This document shows positions 1 through 8,709 of a DNA stretch of 64,000 nt, in pieces (positions within the stretch are counted from its first letter, which is position 1; each line of letters starts with the position of its first letter). Location: NCBI GenBank assembly GCA_963675135.1, contig OY776131.1:30805881-30869880 (forward strand), in the 5' to 3' direction. The notes beneath the pieces are model-generated. The model saw only the letters and a list, made by a program, of their open reading frames with translations. It did no database searches and was not told the DNA's origin. The position numbers and the translations under genes were made by a program. The stretch is from Galeopsis tetrahit. Its lineage: Eukaryota > Streptophyta > Magnoliopsida > Lamiales > Lamiaceae.

Positions 1-505
1 TAATAGGGTTGAACTCTGAAAAAGGTGTTACTCGAATAGTGCATGCATGCTTTGTAATGAAAGTCTCCAACGGTATTTATAGAGAAATAGTCTAATTCTA
101 GATCCTTCCATATGAGATCCTATTTTTTATAGAGAAATAGTCGAATTCTATATCCTTCCATATAAGATCCTATTTTTTTATAGAGAAATAGTCGAATTCT
201 AGATCCTTCCATATGAGATCCTATTTTTTAGGATCTCCACTTCCACGATCTCTCTAGATCCTTCTTCCATCTTCCAGGTCATTCTAAACTGCTCCAAACT
301 CTTCTAGCACGTCCTCCAACATTTTGGAATCTTCCAGATTCCAGACTCTTGTAGAAGCTTTTAGATCGTCCCTGAATGTGAGAGCATTTAGTTCAACATT
401 TAATGTAACATTTAAGAAAGGACTTAGAATAAATCAAGGAAGAAATTAAAATGTTGTTGATAATGTTAAAAGCATATAAGAGTTAACAACATCTACCACC
501 TGTCA
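1..505 (-). mobile_element. Copia LTR, partial (copy A)
   Basis: This is the right part of the LTR seen whole at 56863-57830. It ends at a CA dinucleotide (position 505), which would be the TG start of a minus-strand LTR. A minus-strand TATAAATA lies near 75-82. Directly right of it is a three-unit tandem repeat of about 53 bp (about 77-231) built on tagagaaatagt and gatccttccatat, presumably in U3. The outer boundary is a best guess from the TG...CA rule, because no TSD can be checked. Confidence 0.5.
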
Positions 506-1148
506 CCTTAAAATAAAACATATTTCATACAAGTATCCAACGTAAAATAAATCAAAATGAATGAGAGTTTAAGCAAATATTTGTCACTCCACGCAGCAGC
601 ATTCGAGTATTATATAATCAAATCCAGTAAAACAAAGATATAAAACAATGTAAAAGATTTCTCAGATATGTTCAGTTTGGAGATCGAATGAATACAAAAG
701 CTATTATTAGATCACACAATTAGAAAGATTGCTTCTAATAAGAACCCAAATCTTACACTACAAAAAACGCAGCGTTTACCGACGGAACTACCGACGGAAT
801 TGTGGTCGGTAGGCGTGGTTTCCGACGGAACTACCGACGAAATAATTCAGTCGGCTCTAGTCTCGTCGGCCCGGTTTACCGACGGAAATTTTTATTCCGT
901 CGGTAGTCCCGACGGAATAAATCAGTCGAGTCTGCCGACGGATCTCATTCTGTCGGTAGTCCGAATGACCCGTTTTGAAACCGGGTCTGATTTCTGTCGA
1001 CAATTCCGTCGGTCGTCCGTCGGTACTACCGACGGAAATTTATTTTAGCATTTTTTTTTACAAAAATGTAAGTCAACTTGAAAAAATAAATAAAATAACG
1101 CGCGTGGTCGGACTCGACCCGACCCGGACCCCGACCCGGCCCGACCCG

Positions 1149-1312
1149 CGATCTGTTATTAAGGCCACCATTTTATTCTGGCCTTGCTAGGAATCGAACC
1201 CGATCTGTTATTAAGGCCACCATTTTATTCTGGCCTTGCTAGGAATCGAACCCGGTGTGTGGGCGCCTAGTCAAGGGCGCCTACCACTCGGACAGGTGTG
1301 TTACTTGTTCGT
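1149..1312 (-). repeat. 52-bp tandem repeat with tRNA-like remnant
   Basis: Positions 1149-1200 and 1201-1252 are a 52-bp tandem duplication. Read on the minus strand, the segment carries GGTTCGATTCC, which fits a Pol III B box (T arm). It also carries GTCCGAGTGGT, resembling an A box, and a hairpin of self-complementary GGCGCC arms around an 8-base loop. It resembles a tRNA-derived or SINE-head remnant inside the CACTA element. The acceptor stem does not fold convincingly, so I do not call a functional tRNA. A short CCGACCC-type tandem lies just left (about 1110-1148). Confidence 0.4.
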
Positions 1313-1761
1313 AATTGTAATATTAATTGTATATATACTCATTTTCGGCCCTTTTTTTTTTTAAATTCACAAAATTAATTTCTTTCATATATATCAAATA
1401 ATTAAATTTGTAATCTATAATTTATATTTTTTAAAATACTAAAATATTCATATTTTAACTAAAATACTAATATTTTTTAGTAAAAAAATCATTTTTTTGC
1501 TAATTATTTTTTAAAAAATTTCAAAAAATTAATTTCATTCACATAAATTAAATAATTAAATTTGCAATCTATAATTTATATATTTTTAAATACTAAAATA
1601 TTCATTTTTTTTTACTAAAATATTCATTTTTTTGCTAATTATATTTTAAAAATTTTCAAAAAATTAATTTCTTTTCACAATTTTTAGTTGTAACTTAATG
1701 ATAAATAAATATTTTTAAATTGTACATCTAATAAAATAATTAGCTTACATTATATAATTTA

Positions 1762-2454
1762 TTATTCATCTTCTTCCTCTTCATCTTCTTCATCTACATT
1801 TTCATTATTTGTCTCATCTTCCTCCTCTTCATCCTCCTCCTCCTCCTCTTTGTCCTCTTCATCATCCTCTTCATTTTCATCATCTTCCTCATTTCCATTA
1901 TCGTTTTCAATTTCGATCAATTGTGAATTTTCAGCCGTCAAGTCTACGTGGATATTCAAATCTTCCGTAAAGACTTCAGTTCTAGCCTCTATTTGTTCCG
2001 TTTGAAACGGAGAATCATCTTCATCACTCCTTTCCTTTGTAGGGACTTCTACCATTGATCTTGCCTTTACTTTGCAAACAGCGTGCCATTCAATTTTACT
2101 ACGTGATCGTACTGGATACTTGCAGTAGTATACTTGAGATACTTGATGGGCAAATACAAATGGATCATTCCCGCTATAGCTCCTTTTCGGATTAACATCC
2201 ACGAGTTTGTACTCCGGATGAATCCTTGTTCCTGAAGGGCCTGAATCAAACCAATGACACTTGAACAACACTACAGTCTTTGCTGGATATCCCGGATATT
2301 CTACTTCAACGACTTCATGCAACACCCCATAGTAGTCACTTGCATCTGCATTGTAGTTTGCACTGCTAATGCAAACACCACTGTTGGTAGTCGCTTTTCT
2401 TGATGCATACTCGGATGTATGAAATCTGTAGCCCTTAATCAATAACAAAATCAC
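1762..2454 (-). pseudogene. CACTA transposase C-terminal tail (DUF4216), copy A
   Basis: This 230-residue open frame matches the DUF4216 tail of plant CACTA (TNPD-like) transposases. The key stretches are GYRFHTSEYAS, VEVEYPGYP, LFKCHWFD and IHPEYKLVDV. It ends in a long run of Glu/Asp/Asn encoded by GAA/GAT repeats. It aligns closely with the homologous exon of the large CACTA at 44414-45093, and here it reads through without the frameshift seen there. The methionine at 2454 lies in what should be intron just upstream of the exon, so the true product would start in exons that are now deleted. It is best treated as a transposase fragment. Confidence 0.85.
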
Positions 2455-2751
2455 GTTATTAATGAAATCAATAATTTACAAAACTAATTAATAATGACTT
2501 AATTTAAACAATAACAATAATTACTATATTAATCAAACCGTACAACACCCCTACTTATAAGAATAATTACTAATTTAATCAACAATAATAACCTAGTTTA
2601 ATTATCAAAACGAACTAACAAGAAAACTACACTATATATTTGAACTAACATACATTAATTAATTACAATTAACCAATAAAAAACATATAATCCACGTACT
2701 AACATATATTTGAATTAATTATACATATATATTCATCAACTACGTACATGA

Positions 2752-2905
2752 AATTTTATAATAATTAACATGCAATTTATAATAATTCAATAACAGTTTT
2801 ATAATAATTAACATGCAATTTATAATAATAACAGTTTTATAATAATTAACATGCAATTTATAATAATAATAGTTTTATAATAATTAACATGCAATAATTA
2901 ATACA
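2752..2905. repeat. 38-bp AT-rich tandem repeat
   Basis: About four imperfect units of a 38-bp sequence built on ttataataattaacatgcaa lie in the former intron region of the CACTA element. Copy B of the block has one extra unit, which accounts for the 38-bp rise in offset between the copies. Confidence 0.85.
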
Positions 2906-3794
2906 ATAACTTAATTAAAATTAATTAAGAATTTATAAAATGTACCGTTTAAATTGAAGAAAATTGGAGTAGATAATCGTTATGCCCTTTGTCGATCAAT
3001 CCACGCACCACGCACAAGAAAATCCAATCCACGAACAGAGGAGACGAACAGGGAGAGGGAGACGAAAGACAAAAAAAAAAATTCCTCAAAGAGGAACTGC
3101 CCCTTCGACAGTTCTTATAAAAAAAAATAAAAATTTGGCTACCGACGGGTATTTCCGTCGGTAGCACGCGAATATTAATGCCACGCGTCTTTTCATTGGT
3201 ATCCGAGGCGGTGGGTCAAAGCGGGTTGGCTACCGACGAATTTTTTCCGTCGGCAGTCGAAATTTGAACGACCGACGGAAAAATTCCGTCGGGAAGCAAG
3301 GCTAAAACGGCACCGTTTGGCCGCGGAATTGAATTCCGTCGGGAAGTCGGTCGGACGGTCCCGACGGATCTTGGATTCCGTCGGGAGTCAGTCGATTCAA
3401 AAATTCCGCCGGTGATCCGTCGGAGCGGCCGACGGAATGGATTCCGTCGGTAGCCTTCCGTCGGCAAACTCCGCATTTTTTGTAGTGTTATATCAGTATT
3501 GATTTTTCAGATCTAACCTCAGTGCTCCCGTACAGATTCAAAATCGAAGTCTCTGTGACGCCAGTGCACATTTTGGGTTTAAATAGAATACAAAAGTATA
3601 AGTTGTGGGCAATTCTTACGGTAGTCACATTTTACAAAGTGACTACGCAGTCACTTTGTCGAATCGCGCCATGTGGCGTCGTAACCGTAAAAACGACCTG
3701 CTACCTGTTATACAGGTTTCAGTTATTTTTAGCATTATTTAAATTATATTTTGTTATTTACTATATTACCCTTCTTTTTAACTTTTATTTATAT

Positions 3795-4115
3795 TTTACT
3801 TGCACCCACTAATTTAATGAGTGCACCCCCTAATCATATTTTTACTACAATTATCTGCACCCGCTAATTTAATGAATTCACCCCCTAATCATATTTTTAC
3901 AACAATTATCTGCACCCGCTCATTTAATGAGTTCACCCCCAAATCATTTCTTTTTTACAACAGTTATCTACACCCGCTCATTCTATGAGTTCACCCCCAA
4001 ATTATTTTTTACCACACTTATCTGCACTCGCTCATTTTATGAGTTCACCCCCAATTATTATTTTACCACGGTTATCTGCACTCGCACATTTTATGAGTGC
4101 ACCCCAAAATATTTT
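3795..4115 (+). repeat. MULE left subterminal array (~58-bp units)
   Basis: Five to six degenerate units of about 56-60 bp contain atctgcacccgct, atgagttcaccccc and a T-rich spacer. The right-end array at 6055-6345 is the reverse complement of this family, so together they extend the TIRs. Confidence 0.88.
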
Positions 4116-4340
4116 TTAAAAAATAATCACATTTAAAAGACTATATTATCCTTTTATTATTTTACACAAAATATAATAAAATAAACTCTAAAAAATCAAT
4201 TCACCACCAAATCACCCATATTTTAAAAAAAAAAGCGTAAAAATATAATTAATAAAAAACTATCAAAATTAGCCATTTCCATTTTTTGCATGTGTATTTT
4301 TTTAATTTTAATACAAAATAATATTATAGGTATAATTTTA

Positions 4341-5041
4341 TTAAAGTCGATCGGCGGTGCACCTAAATTTTAATTTTAATTTGATGAGTAAAGGACCTGC
4401 CGGAAATCCATGCATGTCGGCGGGTGACCCAGCCACCACCATGCCCGACCACCCCCTCGACGGCGACGACGGCGCTTCGGTCTCGGCCGCTGAAGCCCGA
4501 GACCCCTCCTCGAATCGCAATCGTGATTCTTCACTTCCATAACAATCGACATAATCTTGCATCTCGGCCACGATCCATGGCGGCCGAAATCCTCTCCTCA
4601 TTTCGACCACCGACGCGACTGCTTCGATCAATCTCCCTTGCGTTCGCGATCCAGGAGCTTCTCCTACATCAACGGCGCTCGCCTGCAACACTCGGATCGA
4701 CGCTGCCTCTCTCTCGTCGTTCATCTCTGTCCAAATCGAAGCTACATTGCTTCATCCGCCTTCTTCACCCTGCTCCTGCGCAACCTCTTCCCCCGGCTGA
4801 CGACGGCCCGACGGAGGACTGTGAGTATGTTGCTGATGGATCTCTGACCGGACGACACTCGGAGTCGGTGACCTTGCTGATGAAATCCCAAGCGACGACT
4901 ACTGACCTAGGGTGCCCTCCCATTGGGCTAGGGTTTCCTTCAATTGGGCTTGGTAATGTGCACCCTCTATTTTCTTTAGTACACCCCGATCTGCACTCTC
5001 TCCACTTTTTTTTATGGTATTATTGTTATTGGTATTATTGA
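4341..5041. pseudogene. GC-rich genic-looking segment inside the MULE
   Basis: A sharply GC-rich island lies in AT-rich element sequence. Frames of 127 codons (minus, 4341-4724) and 205 codons (plus, 4424-5041) are open, with no decisive choice between them. The sequence around 4920-4950 (gggctagggtttcc) resembles a plant 5' leader. A GC-rich passenger between MULE TIRs is the signature of a Pack-MULE that has captured host exons. I do not recognise either translation, so the parent gene and reading strand are unknown. Confidence 0.5.
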
Positions 5042-5485
5042 TACTGATATTACTAGTTATTGATTGCAGTATTACTATTAATACACTATTGAATTAATAT
5101 TAATGATTATTGATTATTAATTGTGGTATTACTGATTATGTGAAATTATTTATTACTGATTATTATTATTTTTATGGTATTACATATTATTGTTTATGGT
5201 ATTACTAATAATTATTTTTGGTATTATTGAATATAATTAGATTTGTGGAATTATTTGTTATTGTATGAGATATTACTATTCAATGTTCATGGTATTACTA
5301 ATAATTATTTTTTGTATTATTGAATATAATTAGATGTGTGAAATTATTTGTCATTGTATAAAATTTTACTGATTAATATTAATGGTATTACTGATTAATG
5401 TTCGTGGTATTACTAATTATTGTTAATGGTATTACTGATTACTGTTTATGGTATTACTGGTTATTACTTGTTGTATTACCGACTA

Positions 5486-5699
5486 CTCCCTCCTTCCTAT
5501 TGAAAGCTACCCAACTTTCCTTATTCGTTTGTCCCAATGAAAGTTACTCATTCCTTTTTTGACAAACTATTCCCTCTCACATTTCATTATATTCTTCTCT
5601 CTCTCAATCACATCACCTCTCATACATCCACTTATTATATCATATTTTTTAACCTCTGTGTCCGAAGCTCATGAGGAGCTTTCACTGGGACCGAGGGAT
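5486..5699. mobile_element. Stowaway-like MITE nested in the MULE (copy A)
   Basis: The 214-bp element is flanked by the dinucleotide TA (5484-5485 and 5700-5701). The left end is CTCCCTCCTTCC. The right end read in reverse is ATCCCTCGGTCC, and both then reach TGAAAG. The CTCCCTCC-type terminus with a TA TSD is typical of Stowaway (Tc1/mariner-type) MITEs. There is no coding capacity. Confidence 0.82.
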
Positions 5700-6054
5700 T
5701 ATAATAAAATCATACATATAATATTATTTTGTATTAAAACTAAAAAATATACTAATGAAAAAAAAGTAGGAAACAAAAAAAACGAAAGAAATAAAAAGTT
5801 TGAAATAAAAATTGAAAATGGGAAGAAAAATTAAAAAGAAAAAAAATTGAAATTTGTGCCTAATCTCGATAGTTTTTTTTTAATTATGTTTTTAAGATTT
5901 TTTTTCTAAAAATATGAGTGATTTGGTGGTGAATCGACGGTAACTCGGCAATGACTCGGTTGTAGATTGTAAATGTATAAATTAGGGTTGATTTTATTAT
6001 ATTTTTTGTTAATTAATAAAAAAATAATATAGTCTTTTAAATGTAATTATTTTT

Positions 6055-6345
6055 AAAAAAATATTTTGGGGTGAACTCTTAAAATGAGCGGGTGCAGATA
6101 ATTGTGGTATAAAAATAATTTGGGGGTGAACTCATAAAATGAGCGGGTGCAGATAACTTTGGTAAAAATATAATTTGGGGGTGAACTCATAAAATGAGCG
6201 GTGTAGCAAACCGTTGTAAAAAAGAAATGATTTGGGGGTGAACTCATAAAATGAATGGGTGCAGATAACTATGGTAAAAAATGATTTTGGGTGAACTCAT
6301 AAAATTAGCGGGTGTAGATAATTGTTGTAATAAATTATTTTATTG
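6055..6345 (-). repeat. MULE right subterminal array
   Basis: About five units of roughly 58 bp with ggggtgaactcat, aaatgagcgggtgcagata and AT-rich spacers. They are the reverse complement of the 3795-4115 array. Confidence 0.88.
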
Positions 6346-6831
6346 TATAAGGATAAAAATGTAAATTTACAATAATATATTTTAATTAATTTAATTTAAT
6401 AGAAAATACAAATTTATGACACATTACGACAATACATATCGTAAAATTTTCAAAAGGTAACAGGTCATCAAATCTAAACATTTAGATTAGATTTGTAATG
6501 GCTTAGATTAACTGACTACGGTAGTCATTACGACACGTTACGACACCCTGACTACATATAGAAGGTCCCATAAGTTGTATTGATGTTACTTGTTAATACT
6601 CTCTTTAGCACCAGATATATACTCTAGTAACCAATGTTTAGCATGTGTATAAGATATAGAACAAGACCAACCATTCGAGAACTAGAGAAGAGCTACCAAT
6701 ACTACTACTTTTTGGTAAGGTCAGCATAGTTTTACTGCCCACATCATAAGTAAATACAAATAAATGATAATTGGATTAGTTTTCAAATCAAGCAGAAAGT
6801 AAACTTATAAGAATCATTGCACAAGGCCACC

Positions 6832-7197
6832 CTAGCTAATACTAATGGATGGCATTGTTCTTTGATATTTTCCTTCATAGAAACAGGTAATTAAAATGGA
6901 ACAATTTCCTTCATCAATCAGCCACTGTAATGCATCAAGCCTGGTTGATGTTTTAATCCCAATGACTAGATCTGCATTTGAAGATGATGCAAGTGATAAT
7001 ATCCTTGCTTTTGGCCATGTGGCATGAATGCTTCCCCACATCTTAAAGTAGAAACGGCGGCTACCATATATATTCCCATCACTTTTGGAGTGCGGCTGTT
7101 CCCATACGTACGTAGTGTACATTCCGATTTGAATATTGCAAACATTCAGAAACATGTAGAGAGTTTTGACTAGAATTGTCAACTGCATCATTTTCAA
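6832..7197 (-). other. Unassigned 121-codon open frame, host-like flank
   Basis: This open frame lies in the unique-looking sequence between the MULE and the Gypsy element. It starts MKMMQLTILVK and contains VWEQPHSKSDG, FKMWGSIHATWPKAR and LDALQWLIDEGN. The composition looks protein-like, but I do not recognise a family. The start is uncertain because a splice acceptor-like ATGATGCAG lies at the 5' edge. It could be an exon of a host gene whose other exons include the one near 19756, on the far side of the Gypsy insertion, but I could not connect the frames. Confidence 0.25.
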
Positions 7198-7382
7198 TTA
7201 AACTTTAGCTTCTATATATATAAAATAAGGAAAAGCCTGATAAGTATATTTTCTCCTCACCAATCTTGAAAAATATGCACATATCAATCAACAAAATCTA
7301 AGTAGCCTGTCAAATAATATCGAACTAATATAGAACGTTCTTTGCCTTGCTCAAATTTGTTCAGTCATGACCTATTGTTAAT

Positions 7383-8146
7383 TGTTGTACGTGCTTTTCA
7401 TGGTTGAATCGGATGTGGACTATTTATTAGCACGAGACAAACATGTATAATGATCGGGGTTTATTACGTGTTTAGGGAGTGTTTATATAGTGATTTTGAT
7501 GATCTAATGAAGAACAATAAGAACAATCAAGAACAATGATATAGCTTCTTGGAGAAGCTAAAAGCTTGAGAGCTTTGGGAGAGTTTATTGCTTGGGTTGG
7601 GGTGATTTGGTGGAATTGTGTAACTTCTGTACAAATGAGCCCCCTTTTAGGCATTATATAGTGGTTTCTGGGGGCTGCCCGCCCTTTACACGTGGCACGC
7701 CCTTATTGGACCTGTCTTCTGCCCGAAAAGGTGATTTGATGGCGCATTTAATGCTAAACCGCCTCTGGTGCTCGTCCTCGCCGAGATGCCGAGGAGCTGG
7801 GTCACGGTGGTCGCCGGAGGACCTGATCATCTAGGAAGGTGGTCGCCCAAACCTTCGAGGTGTGTGGTCGCCACGCTTCATGCTGTCTCCCAAGGCTTCA
7901 ACACTTAGACTTTCTCTAGCTACAAATAGGTGCGTGCTCGCCACACATTTGGGCGAGCAGCTAACTAAAACATGTGCTCGCCAACATCTTTGAGCGAGCA
8001 CTTAAACATATTAAATACATCTATTCTATTACATTTTCTTGGTCTTGTTGACTAGTCGTCGCACGACTTGTTGACTGGTCCTCGCCACGTAAGCTGGTGA
8101 CTAGGATTGACTTGTCAAAGATTGACTTCTTTGACTAGGTATAACA
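7383..8146 (-). repeat. Gypsy 3' LTR
   Basis: This 764-bp LTR is nearly identical to the one at 18744-19493. The visible differences are a 13-bp segment near 8014 absent from the other LTR, one base in a C run near 7640 and scattered substitutions. A minus-strand TATATAA lies near 7655. GGTCGCC and GAGCGAGCAC motifs recur in this LTR and throughout the element. Confidence 0.95.
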
Positions 8147-8157
8147 TTTGCCCCCTG
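8147..8157 (-). other. Gypsy polypurine tract
   Basis: On the minus strand the sequence just before the 3' LTR reads CAGGGGGCAAA. A purine run in this position primes plus-strand DNA synthesis, and it fixes the element as minus-strand. Confidence 0.8.
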
Positions 8158-8517
8158 GTCGCCTTTCTTCGTATTCGCAGAATGGTAAGGCGAGCAGTAT
8201 GGTCGTCTTGGAATGTGAGATTGTTTGACAACAAAATCAAATTTGGGATCTTGATGACGTGAGATGGAGGCGGTCGCCTCGTCTCCAGCGCCGAGCACGA
8301 TTATCGAAGCAACTTTTAATAATGACGGATCTGACATGTGTCAGGCGTGTGAACGGCGCCCGAAATTTGAAAAGCGCGCGTGGGGCGCGTGCCGACCTCA
8401 AAGGTCGCGCGTGGGGGGCACTTTCCGAACTCGATTTTCGGAAATGACCCCAAATTTTTGGAGAAATTATGATTTTGACCCCGTTTTTTGCAAATAGGTC
8501 CCTGCACAACACTTGCC

Positions 8518-8525
8518 TATAAATA
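8518..8525 (+). promoter_or_regulatory. TATA box of the antisense gene
   Basis: TATAAATA lies 185 bp upstream of the plus-strand start codon at 8710 and is followed by a leader rich in CTT/TTC. It points away from the retroelement's own transcription. It supports independent antisense expression of the gene at 8710-11581. Confidence 0.65.
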
Positions 8526-8709
8526 GGACTTTCTTCCTCATAAGAACACTTTCACATTTCTGCAAATTTTGAATTTCTCTCGAGCTTCCTTCCAAGCTTC
8601 TCTTTAAGCTTTTCCGGCGTGTTTTATGGTGGTTTTCGATTGACAAAAAGGTAAACAACTCACATTTTCTTCTTTAAAACTTCTTTCTCCCCCATTTCTA
8701 TAGAAAAAA

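Larger units (their letters stand above)
756..3487 (-). mobile_element. Deleted CACTA (En/Spm) element, copy A
   Basis: It begins CACTACAAAAAACGC and ends TTTTTTGTAGTG, the classic CACTA TIRs, flanked by a 3-bp TSD TTA (753-755 and 3488-3490). Subterminal arrays of the CCGTCGG/CCGACGG motif lie at about 778-1045 and 3140-3475. The only transposase remnant is a DUF4216-type tail on the minus strand, so the left end is the 3' end of the element. The catalytic transposase region is gone, so this is a non-autonomous deletion derivative of 2732 bp. The related large CACTA at 37482 shares the DUF4216 sequence and the subterminal motif. Confidence 0.95.
3607..6569. mobile_element. Mutator-like (MULE) non-autonomous element, copy A
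   Basis: A 9-bp TSD ATAAGTTGT (3598-3606 and 6570-6578) flanks an element whose ends match as inverted repeats. The left end starts GGGCAATTCT and the right end, read in reverse, starts GGGACCTTCT; both then reach GTAGTCA. A 9-bp TSD with extended TIRs is diagnostic of Mutator-like elements. Tandem arrays inside both ends are inverted copies of each other. No transposase is present. The interior holds a GC-rich segment that looks like captured genic DNA, an AT-rich degenerate repeat (about 5020-5480) and a nested MITE. Confidence 0.88.
1..6630. repeat. Direct duplication block, copy A
   Basis: The first 6630 bases recur in the same orientation at 57326-64000. The order of contents is identical: Copia LTR end, CACTA element, 119-bp spacer, MULE, Stowaway-like MITE. 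By eye I found about a dozen substitutions, mostly transitions. There are five indels: 12 bp missing from copy B near 1130, 15 bp and 2 bp near 1430 and 1600, 6 bp in an acidic codon run, and one extra 38-bp tandem unit near 2850 in copy B. The same insertions sit at the same sites with the same TSDs, so this is duplication of a pre-assembled block and not repeated independent insertion. Copy A continues left of the window, so its left boundary is unknown. Confidence 0.97.

Noticed and set aside
1190..1312. Functional tRNA gene
   Set aside because: B-box-like and A-box-like words are present, but no convincing acceptor or D stem, and half of it is tandemly duplicated inside a transposon.
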